From assembly GCF_004664715.2 (NCBI RefSeq), contig NC_051071.1, positions 90,377,436 to 90,441,435 on the forward strand: a DNA stretch of 64,000 nucleotides, given 5' to 3'. Within the stretch, counting starts at the first letter, position 1. Every line of letters starts with the position of its first letter. Source of the DNA: Peromyscus leucopus. Taxonomy: Eukaryota > Chordata > Mammalia > Rodentia > Cricetidae. Under the pieces are notes generated by a model that did no database searches, had not been told where the DNA came from, and worked only from the letters and a program-made list of their open reading frames with translations. A program made the translations under genes and the position numbers. Below, piece by piece: positions 43,310 to 54,442 of this stretch.

Positions 43310-43541
43310 AGACCTATGTGTATACCAAAACTTATATGTAGGTATCATAGATGCATGATACACAGTGGCCCCCAAGTGGAAGCAACTAAAATGCCTACCC
43401 AACTGACGAACAGATAAACGTGATGCGTTAGGTCCTTCCGGCAAAGCGTCGTTAAGCAGTAGGAAGAAGCGACGCGCTGCTGGTTGGCTGCAGCAGGCAT
43501 GGCTTTTAGAACTCTGTACTTTATGAAAGGAGCTGAGATAC
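43310..43541 (+). mobile_element. Possible old L1 3' fragment
   Basis: ccaagtggaagcaactaaaa, tgcctacccaactgacgaac and agataaacgtgatgcg follow L1 ORF2 end order, then gradually diverge. Confidence 0.5.
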
Positions 43542-43995
43542 TGTGGTGGTTTGAGTGAGAAATGTCCCCCATAATCCTGGACATTTGAATACAAGCTTCC
43601 CAGTTGGTGGGGCTGTTTTGTGGGGGGTCAGGCGGTGCAGTCTGGCTGGAGGAAGCATGTCCCCCGGTGTGGGCTCTCAGGTTAAAAAGCAGCCTTCTCT
43701 GCTTCCACTTTACTCTCTCTGCTACACGCTTGTGGTGGAGATGTGAGCTCTCCACTGCCAGACCCAGCTGCCATGTGGCTTGCTGCCCTGCCTCCCTGCC
43801 TCCCTGCCTCCCTTCCTCCCTCCCTCCCTCCTCCCTCCCTCCCTGCCTCCCTCCCTCCCCACCTCCCCGCCTCCCTGCCTCCCTGCCGTGATGGACTCGT
43901 ACCCCTCTGGAACTGTAAGCTCACATAAACTCTTTCTTCTACAAGTTGCCTTGCTCATGGTATTTTATCCCAGCAACAGAAAAGTAACTAACACA
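43542..43995 (+). mobile_element. MT-type MaLR LTR with expanded C-rich repeat
   Basis: Starts tgtggtggtttgagtgag and ends agaaaagtaactaacaca. The middle has a (TCCC/TGCC)n run of about 100 bases at 43787-43886, an expansion of the ctgcctgcctgc block seen in other MT LTRs. Confidence 0.75.
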
Positions 43996-44115
43996 GGTAA
44001 AATCCACCAAATGTGGAAGTTTTGTTTTGTTTTGGTTTTTGGTTTGTTTCTTTTCTGACTCTTCTACACCACCCAGAGCAGAATTTCTGGCACTGGGCAT
44101 CTATGTGGGAGTTTT

Positions 44116-44120
<5 letters not shown>

Positions 44121-44173
<53 letters not shown>
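44121..44173. repeat. (CA)n microsatellite
   Basis: About 25 uninterrupted CA units. Confidence 0.97.
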
Positions 44174-44767
44174 AAGCAGTTCTACAGTTTGACTCAGTAG
44201 CACCAGACCTCACAGGATGAAGGCTCAGGTCCACAGAGCTCTCCCTGTCCTCACATTAGATTCCAGTCACGAGCCTCAGGCTGTAGCTTGTGCTTCCAAC
44301 AGAGCAGTTATGAATCAGGGTTCCTGCAGTCTCCCCTCAGGTTAGTTTGCTAGAGTGGTGGATGAATTTATATTGAACTATTCATCAGAGAGCTATAGAA
44401 AAGGAACAGAGGTCGAGGCACAGAGGCAGCAGCCCAGAAAGTGTATACCTTCTGTAGGCCATTGTGGGACACCTCTCCGGAAGCTGTGCTAGCCATTCTT
44501 TTTACGTTTCTATGGGAGCACAACTGAGTCCATTGGACATTGGTGATCAAGTCAACCTTCAACTTCTTTCTCCTCCTTAGTGGTCAGGGGATGGTGTTGA
44601 AAAGCTTAAAGGTCTAAGCACGTAATGGTCCCCCTGGCACAACCAGACTTTAGCCTGAGACTGTGCAGTGGCCTCTGGTCATCTTAGGCAAAAGACATTC
44701 TCACCTTGGGTTCCCAAGGTCTTCTAGGGTTATATGCCAGAAATCAGGGTCCAGCACTAAATATGTG
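44174..44767. other. Single-copy sequence
   Basis: No gene or repeat recognised. Confidence 0.4.
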
Positions 44768-44896
44768 TTTCTTCTTCTTCTTCTTCTTCTTCTTCTTCTT
44801 CTTCTTCTTCTTCTTCTTCTTCTTCTTCTTCTTCTTCTTCTTCTTCTTTTCTTCTTCTTCTTCTTCTTCTTCTTATTATTATTATTATTATTATTA
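44768..44896. repeat. (TTC)n-(TTA)n microsatellite
   Basis: About 27 TTC units, one TTTT interruption, about 8 more TTC units, then about 8 TTA units. Confidence 0.97.
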
Positions 44897-45304
44897 ATAC
44901 ATCACAATTTAAAGCTCCACATTCTGTCCATAGAACCTTACAACAAAATGGCATAAACTTCACAAGATACTGGCGCATCACTACAACTTCTCTCACTTTT
45001 CAGTGATTAGTTTGGCTCTTGTCATGGTATGAAAACGTCTCCTGGTTTGTCCACTTGAGCCTGTAGGCTCCCCACTCTGCCTTTCCATGTTTCAAAGGCA
45101 AGAGTGGCGTCTATCTGCATGCGTCTCCACTCTTTCAGGGGTTTCTATAGTTGAACTAAGAGAGTTCTCTCTAGCTCTGAGCATCCTTCAAGAGTTAATG
45201 AACATCAGAGTCCCATCTAACCATAGTCCTTTACACTCAACTACCATTCTTTCTCTATGTATACCCAAACCTTCTGCCTTTGAAGGAGATTTGACCACTA
45301 AGGG
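44897..45304. other. Single-copy or old-repeat sequence
   Basis: No gene. Possibly part of an old rodent repeat, but I cannot name it. Confidence 0.35.
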
Positions 45305-45307
45305 GGT

Positions 45308-45608
45308 GTAGGGAACAAGAGCACCTGAGTTTGATCCCCAGAAGTCATGTTAAAGAAGGATGGTCATGGGGGTGCTCTGAATCCCAGTACTAAGGAGGTA
45401 GAGAAAAGCAATTCCTCAGCCTCACTGGCCAGCTAGCTTAGACTAATGGGCCGAAGAGAGACTCTGCCTCAAAAAAACAAGTTGGATGCCTCCTAAGGAA
45501 TAGACCCAGGGTTGACCTCTGGCCTCCACACACATGTGCATGCACACATATGCACGTGTACCTCCACACACATGTGTACCCACATACACACACACACACA
45601 CACAGAAA
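45308..45608 (+). repeat. B4A-like composite SINE
   Basis: gagcacctgagtttgatccc, gaatcccagtactaaggagg, gagactctgcctcaaaaaaa, then gttgacctctggcctccaca and a CA-rich end. Confidence 0.8.
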
Positions 45609-45700
45609 CAAACAACAACAACAAAGCTAAAAGAAGATAAATCCTATGAATTGCATGTTTCTGATTAATGAGCCAGCAGAAATGAATGGTGGATGTCTAG

Positions 45701-46515
45701 TGCTGTGCTGAAGATTTCCATGTGTGGTGTGCACAGATGTCCCCCAGGTGTGGTGTGCATAGATGTCCCCCAGGTGTGGTGTGCACAGATGTTCCCAGGT
45801 GTGGTGTGCATAGATGTTCCCCAGGTGTGGTGTGCATAGATGTCCCCCAGGTGTGGTGTGCATAGATGTTCCCAGGTGTGGTGTGCATAGATGTCCCCCA
45901 GGTGTGGTGTGCACAGATGTTCCCCAGGTGTGGTGTGCACAGATGTTCCCCAGGTGTGGTGTGCACAGATGTTCCCCAGGTGTGGTGTGCACAGATGTTC
46001 CCAGGTGTGGTGTGCACAGATGTTCCCCAGGTGTGGTGTGCACAGATGTTCCCCAGGTGTGGTGTGCACAGATGTTCCCCAGGTGTGGTGTGCACAGATG
46101 TTCCCCAGGTGTGGTGTGCACAGATGTTCCCCAGGTGTGGTGTGCACAGATGTCCCCCAGGTGTGGTATGCATAGATGTTCCCAGGTGTGGTGTGCATAG
46201 ATGTTCCCAGGTGTGGTGTGCACAGATGTCCCCCAGGTGTGGTGTGCATAGATGTTCCCCAGGTGTGGTGTGCATAGATGTTCCCAGGTGTGGTGTGCAC
46301 AGATGTCCCCAGGTGTGGTGTGCACAGATGATGTCCCCCAGGTGTGGTGTGCATAGATGTTCCCCAGGTGTGGGGTACATAGATGTCCCCAGGTGTGGTG
46401 TGCACAGATGTTCCCCAGGTGTGGTGTGCACAGATGTTCCCCAGGTATGCTGTGCTGAAGATTTCCAGGTGTGGTGTGCACAGATGTTCCCCAGGTGTGG
46501 GGTACACAGATGTTC
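45701..46515. repeat. 26-bp minisatellite, about 31 units
   Basis: Tandem units of aggtgtggtgtgcacagatg plus ttcccc (26 bases; some 25). Units alternate between cacaga and cataga, and between ttcccc and tccccc. The 20-base segment at 45701-45720 just before the array recurs at 46448-46467 near its end. Frames on both strands stay open for up to 284 codons because 26 is not a multiple of 3 and the unit lacks stops. These are not genes. Confidence 0.97.
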
Positions 46516-47017
46516 TACATTTTAATCAATAACCCAAAGAGGTCCACTTGGCCCCCATACCTCCTCTGCACGTTGCTCTGGAGACAGGGTGACTTGGCAG
46601 ACTGTCCAAGTGCCTCCAGAGCTCACGGCAGAGCTGACCCAGGGGATCTCCAGTAGGCCACAGAGAGAGGAGATGAACCACTGTTCTCCCTGTAGGCCAG
46701 CAGATGACTGTGGTGTCGAGGTAGGAAGCCTGCCTCACCTAGCTCCTTCCTTGCCTCTTCCTGGGAGCCTCTCTGCAGTTACTAGCCCTGCACCACCCTT
46801 AGGGTTCCCTGGACTCTGGTCAGTTTTCTGTTGGGACACAAAACCAATCACCATCACTGCTTAAGTGATATGAAGGACCAGGATAACCTGGCTGAGGAGA
46901 ACACGGAGATGAGCACAGCAAGATGATGTTTAACACACAGTGGGGTGGAGACGTGGGTCCTACAGGATGAGAAGCTTTGGTTATTAACGACTGAGGTGAA
47001 TCGAGAGCCCCCATGAG
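46516..47017. other. Single-copy sequence
   Basis: No gene or repeat recognised between the minisatellite and the next SINE. Confidence 0.4.
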
Positions 47018-47289
47018 GGGCTGGGGAAATGGTTTACTCAATAAGTGCTTGCTCCTTAAGCATGAGGACCTGATTTTGATGCCCAGAACCCATGTACAAA
47101 AGAGTCCAGGTGCAATGTTACATGTCTGTAATCCTAGTGCTGAGGGGCACAGGCTGGAGGATTCCATAGGCTCGCTGGCCAGTTAGTCTAGGTAAAATGG
47201 CAAGCCAAGTTTCAGTGAGAGACTCCGTCTCAAAAAATTAAGATAGAAACAATTTAGAGAGACATCTGATGTGACCTCTGGCCTCTACA

Positions 47290-47342
<53 letters not shown>
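47018..47342 (+). repeat. B4A-like composite SINE with (CA)n tail
   Basis: ggggctggggaaatggttta, catgtctgtaatcctagtgc, gagactccgtctcaaaaaat, then gatgtgacctctggcctcta and about 26 CA units. Confidence 0.85.
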
Positions 47343-47345
<3 letters not shown>

Positions 47346-47461
47346 GCCCTCCCCCCATATTCACACAGGAACATGTATGCACACAGGCACACAAAGAGTT
47401 GACATGAAACCTGCTCCACTCCATAAATGTCTAGTTGTGTTTTAAAATAATATTTTAAACA

Positions 47462-47610
47462 TTTATTTAGCTTGTGTGTGCTCATACCATGCATGGTGTG
47501 TCTGGGGAGGTCAGTCCATTCTCTCCTGTCACTAGCTGGGTCCTGGAGATGGAGCAGGTTGTCAGGCTTGGCAGCAAATGCCTACACCTCCTGAACCTTT
47601 GCTGGCCTCT
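47462..47610 (-). repeat. B3-like SINE
   Basis: Reverse B3 with ctcctgtcactagctgggtc and tcctgaacctttgctggcct. Confidence 0.6.
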
Positions 47611-47611
47611 A

Positions 47612-47697
47612 GGTTCTTTTGTGGTGCCAGGGATAGAATTCAGGGCCTTGTGAGTGCTAGGCATGTACTATACCACTAAGCTGTGTGCCTAACCCCC
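47612..47697 (-). repeat. ID SINE
   Basis: Reverse ID: gccagggatagaattcaggg, ccttgtgagtgctaggcatg, tataccactaagctgtgtgc. Confidence 0.8.
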
Positions 47698-47870
47698 CCA
47701 CCCCCCAAATAAAATTCTAACTTCACAGTCTCCCAAATACAAAAGCATTCCTTTATCTTCCTTTGTGGCTAGGCCACGCCTCGAGAACTATGTTCAACTC
47801 TGAGTGATGCATGGAAAAGGTTTGCTGGGTCGTTACTGCACATCTTGCTGCAAGTGTCCCTCCCCCCATT

Positions 47871-48241
47871 TGCTGTGGGGTGGTCCGTATGTCAAATGTG
47901 TTGCTCTGATTGGTTAATAAATAAAACACTGATTGGCCAGTAGCCAGGCAGGAAGTATAGGCGGGACAAGCAGAGAAGAGAATTCTGGGAAGTGGAAGGC
48001 TGAGTCAGAGAGACACTGCCAGCTGCTGCCATGACAAGCAGCATGTGAAGAAGCCATGAGCCACGGGGCAAGGTACAGATTTATAGAAATGGGATAATTT
48101 AAGATATAAGAACAGTTAACAAGAAGCCTGAGCCATTAGGCCAAACAGTTTAAATAATATAAGCGTCTGTGTGTTTATTTTATAAGTGGGCTGTCAGACT
48201 GCCAGGGCGTGGTGGGACCAGGATAGGAAACTCTAGCTACA
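47871..48241 (+). mobile_element. ERV2-like LTR (mys-like group)
   Basis: Starts tgctgtggggtggtccg and ends aactctagctaca. It shares aataaataaaacactgattg, ggcaggaagtataggcggga and ataatttaagatataagaac with the LTR at 42287. No internal sequence is recognised on either side and no exact duplication was found. Confidence 0.82.
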
Positions 48242-49507
48242 CCCCACTTCCAGCCCTGCCTCCTGCCTTCTCAGACATGAGAAAGCAGAATGTGTGAAAC
48301 CATGTAATTTGATGGGTAGCCAAGGAACCATTTTCAAAATTGCCTTTCTCTCCTAATTCTTACAACACTGTTTTCCAACCAAATTTACATTAGAGCAATT
48401 CTTTCTTAGGAGAACTCTGGAATCTTTGTGTCTGGCCCATACATTTCAGCCTCAAGCCTGCTGCATCTAGAACATAGTAAATAGAGATCAGGCTATAGGT
48501 ATAAAATATTTCCTGCCAGAATATAGAAGAAATTGCTTCCTGTAAGTCTAGTGTTCACTATACATTGAAATCCAAGCTGAGATCACATGGTGTCAGGATA
48601 GCCATCCTGGAAATGCTGTTGTGGTATTTAATGTAGCTTTTTGTAGTGTAGAACCAGGACTCAGAGAGGCTGTGATAGGGACTTAGCGGTCCTTACTCTT
48701 TCTCTGTGATTATTGTGTACACAATGTATGAAAGTGGGTCCATGCTTCCAAGCCATGTGTCTGCTTTACTAGAAACTTCAAGAAACGTATTTGACAATTT
48801 CACAGAGACACTAAGGGTTTTCCTAACTATTTGATGCAAAACTTTTTACCAAGACCCTTTGAGGTGCCAGAAATTGTCTGAGATACTAAGCAGTGGCCAG
48901 CAGAAAAACTGGCTTCCTGTAGAGAGCTTACCACCATTTCCTAACATTTATACTCGGGAGGGTCTCCTGGTGGATTGAGAGAACTCTTGTCCTAATTCCT
49001 GGATAGCCAGTGCCCAGGGGACCCCGGTGATTGCTCCCCTCGCTGCTCTGTGGCGGGTGAGAACTGCAGAAGTGACAGTGTTTGACTCTGGGTTGTCCTG
49101 AGAACTCTGCTCTTCCTTTGGGTCACATTTGTAGGGGAAAGGGCTCTCACAGCCCCGTAGACAGCCCAGTGTGGGGAGTAGCAGCGACTTCTCCTCCTTC
49201 ATCAGTACTGAGTTCCCAGCATGTGAGGAGGTCATCCTAGGGAGCAGACCTTCCAGACTCGGTCAAGCCTCCCGATACCGAATCCCTGACATCATGACCA
49301 CAGCTTATGCCAGACCCTATGCCAAAACTGTCATCGATGTGAATCCAACATCTCTGGCTCACAGATCCATGAGCAATAGCAATGTCTGTTACTCTTTTGT
49401 TCTGGTAACTTTTAGGAGAATGTTATACGACATCAGATGATTGATACATAACCCCACATAGAAGCTCCCTATCGGAAAACAACCCACATGTTGAAAACAG
49501 GAAAGGA
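48242..49507. other. Single-copy intergenic stretch
   Basis: No repeats are seen for about 1.25 kb. The frame at 49171-49440 (90 codons) shows no domain. No gene can be supported. Confidence 0.4.
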
Positions 49508-49642
49508 AATGCTGGGTGTCACGGCTTACACCTGTAATCCTGGTACTTGGGAGGCAGAGGCAGGAGGATCCCTGCAAATCTGAGGCCAGCCTGGACTATA
49601 TAATGAGTTCTAGGTCATTCAAAGTTAAAAAACAAAACAAAC
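49508..49642 (+). repeat. B1 SINE
   Basis: cttacacctgtaatcctggt, ggaggcagaggcaggaggat, with an A/C-rich tail. Confidence 0.85.
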
Positions 49643-49696
49643 AAACAAAAAAACCACAAAACACTGGCCATTTCAAATGCAGGGTTTTTTTTCCAT

Positions 49697-49838
49697 TTGT
49701 TTTTTTGAGATAGGATATTATGTAGCCTACCAAACTTACCTCCCCTAAACTTGCTAAGTAGCCAAGAATGACCGAACTCTTCCTACACACAGCCTCTCAA
49801 GTGCTGGGGTTATAGGCATGCACCACCATCCCTGGCCT
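49697..49838 (-). repeat. Old B1-like SINE
   Basis: tttttttgagataggatatt, tcaagtgctggggttatagg, catgcaccaccatccctggc. Confidence 0.75.
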
Positions 49839-50252
49839 CAAATCCATAGCTTCTGCTGGAGCCTTCCATACCGTGGGCCATATGTGAGTGGGAAAAGACA
49901 AAAGCAAGCATAACTTTCCAGCACAGGTGAGAGCCCCAGACCGAAAGAAGGTAATCTTCACAATAAAGACGGCTGCAGCAGTCACTGGGCAGTGGGCATG
50001 GCAACAGAAAACACTGTAGAAAGTGCAGCGACCCAGCAAGACTATTTGCTAATAATTTATTTTCATTAAGAGAAGAAAAACATATCCTTGGTAACATGCC
50101 AGCTCTCAACAAGCTGATTCATAACAAGTCTTTCTCTGGGAAAAGAGATAATTAAATTGTTCCGAAGTCTTTGCTACCTAACTATAGTAGTCATTATGGC
50201 TATCCACAAATATTCTGGCTGGCTCTCTTTTCTTTCTGATGGATGGTGGATT

Positions 50253-50412
50253 TTTTTTTTTTGACAGAATCCAAATTGGCTTTGAATCAGAGGATAATTT
50301 CCTGTCTCTAACTCCCAGCTAGAATGCTCTGATTAGAGGTGTGCACCACCAGATCCAGGTCATGCAATGCTAGATGTTCATTCTACGAAATGAGCTACTG
50401 CCTAGCCTGTGA
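50253..50412 (-). repeat. Old RSINE1/B1-like SINE
   Basis: T-rich start, tctgattagaggtgtgcacc, then atgagctactgcctagcctg. Confidence 0.55.
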
Positions 50413-51301
50413 TAATTACAGTTTCCCTCCTATTTGAAGGTGGTACCACATCATTTGCCCTGACGGACAAAATGTGAGTGGAAACACCGGGGGGGTCAGA
50501 ATGTCCCAGTCTTCTTCCCTGCCCTGTGTCGGGGCAGCCAGTCATGTTTCTGAACCGACTGCTCTGTCAGCCTGGAGCTCACAATGACGATGACATGACA
50601 GTGTGTAATGAATGGAAATGCAAACATTACCTGTAACCCCAGCAGAACATCGTCGCCTGGCCTGGTTGGAAGACTAAGAACTGAAACTCACGTTGCTCAG
50701 TCCTGTGACTGTCTCCATCTTCATCAGGCCTCCTGGGGTCTTCATCTTCATCATGTACACCATGCCTGCTTGCAAGAGCAGGCCTGTTGACTACTGGCCT
50801 CCTTTGAGAGAAGGAGGGCTTGTGGGGGCTCGCTAGACCCTCACCCAAGATTCTAGCCACTCCTCTCAGCCATTGGTGTGCCGGTCTGTCCCAATCACAC
50901 GTGAGGTGCTGCAGTGTAGAGGCTGAGGGAGGATGCCGAGAGGGAGGGAGCTCAGGGCGCACAGCTGTCCCGTGGGACGCTCCTGCCTGCACCCCTCCTC
51001 CATGCTCTGTAAGCACCCCACAAACTCATTGGTACCCCGGAGTGACCTTGGATGGGATCGTACTTTGGTCTGTTGTTGGGACCGTATGCCGGGGAGGGGT
51101 GTAGATGCTTTCCTAATGTCTTCTTAGAAGGAACTGTCCCAACACCCGTCTCTTCTGAGGCTGGCCGCACGGCTTTCAGTTGGTTAAGAGTGGCCGTGTG
51201 TGAGTGTGGCTGAGAACAAGGTGTCTCCTACAGGTGGTTCGTTGGTGAAATAAACTCGAGACCAGGTATTATTAAACTCAGTGTACCTATAAAGATCCTA
51301 A
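50413..51301. other. Single-copy intergenic stretch
   Basis: No repeat recognised. It becomes GC-richer toward 51 kb and leads into the 48-bp array. Confidence 0.4.
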
Positions 51302-51736
51302 GAGAGGAAGTGGTCTTTCCCCGCCCCCAGCTTACTGGCCAGAAGCCTAACTGGGGCAGGGGGCCCAGGCTCTCTGAATATAAAACTCCCTCCAAGTTAC
51401 TCGACGGCACGGAAGCCACCCATCGCCAACTATGAACCCAGGCCGTTTTACCCTCCGGGAGTGAGAACCCCCGTGCCCCCTCTTCCCGGGCCGTTTTACC
51501 CTCCGGGAGTGAGAACCCCCGTGCTCCCTCTTCCCGGGCCGTTTTACCCTCCAGGAGTGAGAACTCCCGTGTCCCCTCTTCCCGGGCCGTTTTACCCTCC
51601 GGGAGTGAGAACCCTCGTGTCCCCTCTTCCCGGGCCGTTTTACCCTCCGGGAGTGAGAACTCCTGTGTCCCCTCTTCCCGGCTTAGTCACTTTTGCCTCC
51701 TCCTCTCTCTCCTTTTCTATTTTCTCCAAGACGTAG
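51302..51736 (+). other. Open frame without ATG containing the 48-bp array
   Basis: From the codon after TAA at 51299 to the stop near 51735 one frame is open for about 144 codons. It is proline-rich: PSYSTARKPP, NYEPRPFYPPGVRTP, then repeats. No ATG starts it, so it would have to be an internal exon, use a CTG, or be chance. I do not recognise the protein. Confidence 0.3.
51441..51680 (+). repeat. 48-bp minisatellite, five exact-length units
   Basis: Units start at 51441, 51489, 51537, 51585 and 51633 with ggccgttttaccctcc and end ctcttcccg. Only point changes distinguish them. Each encodes a 16-residue unit such as GPFYPPGVRTPVSPLP in the open frame. Confidence 0.96.
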
Positions 51737-53547
51737 GCCTCGTGAAACTTTGCCCGTGTTCCTCTGCCTAGAGGTAATTGCTGCTCTCCCACGTAACAGC
51801 AGAGAAATAAATAGTTGACATGCAGCCTCTGCAAGGTATGTTCAGCCTCTTGTACTCATTGCCACGCCACGGGTCTATTTTAAAAGTGGGAAGCACAAGG
51901 CAGAGTCTTTAGACTGTCTGCAGACTTAGTTAGAGGCCGTCAGTGGGCAGGATTTAAACTGCTGCTGACCTGACCTCCGACTCCTCATTCCGGAAAGGTA
52001 CTAGATTCACTGTATCTCAGTCCCTACAAATGCTGGCTAGTCTGCAAAGGCTCAACCCCTGTGAAAGGACAGGCCGTCCAAACTCCCCAGAATCAACCCT
52101 GAAGTGAGGTCGTCTGGAAATTACCATTCAAGCTTTTTGTCTTTTGGTTTGTACGCAGGAAGTGGTCAATATGTACCCATTCTTATACCTCAGTCTTGTC
52201 ATTGAAAAGCTAGTTTTGTGTGATTTTTGTCTTCAAGACAGTCTCAAACGCTTGGTGGGTCCTTCGGCTGACTACTTCTGGTCCATCTACTGGTGGTTTC
52301 AATGAGTCCTCTAACATAAGAAACCCTTAGCTAAGGGTTTCTTGTACATGTTAACTTATTTTTAGTCTTCATTTATTCCTATTTTATGTTATGTTACAGC
52401 TGAAATGAAACTCCTTGTATTCCAGTAAACCTCTGCCCTCAGCAAACCAGGACTGTTGGTCATCCTAGAGAATGTGTTTCCCCCCAAACTGTGTGCACGT
52501 CTGTAACAATAGCTAAATACTTAATTTAGTGATGGTAAAGGGAGTGCAATAATACAATTACAGCAAAAAAAAAAAAAAAGATGGAATTGAGCAGAATGAG
52601 GCAGAGACTCCTTGTCCTAGAAAAAGATCTGACTCCGGGAATGAATGGTGCAGAAGAGACCTGTTTCCACAGGCTTTTCTAGGTGGGGAAAGTCCAACCA
52701 GGTCTGAGCCCCAGCCTTCCGGCATAGATAAGATGTGCACCTGCGAAGGCGAATCGTGCTCTGGGTGGGTGTGACATCTGTGTTCCTAGCAGGCGTGGCC
52801 TCCAGCACACATCCAACTGATGCATGAGATTTTTTCCCTTAAAAACTAGAGAGCAGGAGGTTTGTTTCCCCTTCTTCTGTCTTTTTTTTTTTTTTTTTTT
52901 TTTTTTTTTGGTACTTCTGGGTCCTTATGGTCCCCGAATCCTCATGTTGAAAACTGTCTACAGATCATCTAGATCTGTGTAAGTTCTGGCTTTACAGACC
53001 TTGACTTCGCTCTGACCAAATCTTCCTGTGTCTTCTAAGCTTTCTACGCTGTAAAGTATGAATGAATGCTTTATCTGCCTCACTGAGTTAATGTAAAGAA
53101 TCTATAGAAGAAATGGACTATTAACACCCATTTTCAGCACGACACTTACGATATGGCTAGTGAATTTTATTTGTCATTGACCCTGAGCCTACCCAGCTCT
53201 ATTCTTCCAGGAGCAATTTGAAAGTCAACGGCACTTACTTTGGATTCCTTGACTTTCTGTTTGACTCAGGCCACTGATTCCCCATGGTTTGCCGGAAACT
53301 GTATGAAGCCTCACAAATGAGCTGTGAGTGACTACAAGACCATCATCTTAGCAGCCTGTGTGCATTTCAAGTGTATTAACTGCTCCCAGGAGATGATCCA
53401 TGTGATTTTCTTTAACTGAAGGGAGAGCAGTGGAATATTTCCCAGAGCCTCTCCTGAAAATGCATATTGTCTTTTTCAGTTTCCTCCAGAAATACGTATC
53501 AATTCCTCAGGATGTATTTGAAGACAGGATTTTTAAAATAACCATTA
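51681..53547. other. Mostly single-copy stretch
   Basis: Contains AATAAA at 51806, an A15 run at 52566 and a T run of more than 20 at 52881-52909. The block between these two runs may be an unrecognised old retroelement. A MIR-like trace lies near 53050-53110. No gene. Confidence 0.4.
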
Positions 53548-53737
53548 AAGGGGTTGAGAATATAGCTCAGTTAGGAGAGTGTCTAAAAGCATACACCAAG
53601 CCCTGGTTCCATCCTCTGCACCACTAAATGGGGTGTGGTGATGCATGCCTGAAATCTCCACTTGAGGTAGAAGCAGGAGGGTCATCCTCAGGGTCATCCT
53701 TACCACATGAGACCTCACTCAAAACTAAATAAATCTA
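53548..53737 (+). repeat. RSINE1/B4 SINE
   Basis: ttgagaatatagctcagtta, accaagccctggttccatcc, gtgatgcatgcctgaaatct. Confidence 0.85.
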
Positions 53738-54114
53738 ATAACCATTATAGTTAGCTAATAGGATTGGTGTGGGTCCTGTTAGTGTGTTTGGTGTCCTTAT
53801 AAAACAAGGGGGTTAGTGAGACTATGCACTGAGAGAAGACCACGTGACACCACAGACAGAAGAAGGGGCTGCTGACACCCGGGCCCAGTAGATTCAGCAT
53901 CCAGCAGGCTGAGAAAAGCCCGCGCTTTAATCCACCCAGCACTCGGCACTTCCTTGTGGCCGCCCTGGGAGTCTGATCACCTTCTTACTCTTGTCATGGA
54001 TTTTTTTTTTTTTTAATTAAAGCCCCTGGGACTAAATCCCAGCTAAGTTTCTTTAATTCCCTGTTCTTTCTCAAATCCTTTTAGAAAAATCCCAACACAG
54101 AATCAGAGTGAGGA

Positions 54115-54260
54115 GGAAAAGAATGAGCATCTATTGAGACTCTGTACACGGAACAGTGACTTTTGAGCAGCTATCGTCGTGATTTAGTAGTGATTATCTT
54201 CACAGATTAGGTAACTGAAGGCCAGAGGTTACACGTTAACTAAAGTAATCAGGCATTCAA
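54115..54260 (-). repeat. MIR fragment
   Basis: gagcatctattgagactctg, cacagattaggtaactgaag, gccagaggttacacgttaac follow the conserved MIR order. Confidence 0.55.
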
Positions 54261-54292
54261 CAAGTGCTCATTAGGCATCTATTGAGCTCACC

Positions 54293-54442
54293 CATGCTGG
54301 TGGCACACGTTGTAATTCCAGCTCTTCCCAGGCAGACAGCAAGGTCGTTCATTGTAAGTTTGAGGGAGACCCGGTCTATATAGCAAGTTCTAGGCCAGCC
54401 GGAGATACATAGTGAGACCCTGTCTTAAAACAAACAAAACAG
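54293..54442 (+). repeat. B1 SINE
   Basis: ctggtggcacacgttgtaat, tacatagtgagaccctgtct, and an AAAC-type tail. Confidence 0.8.

Noticed and set aside
43604..43958. Gly/Arg- or Pro-rich frames
   Set aside because: They come from the TCCC/TGCC expansion inside an MT LTR.
45701..46515. CRISPR-like array
   Set aside because: Units are contiguous with no spacers, and this is a mammalian genome.
45627..46525. Long open frames (up to 284 codons) on both strands
   Set aside because: They are translations of the 26-bp minisatellite; several frames are open at once because the unit has no stops.
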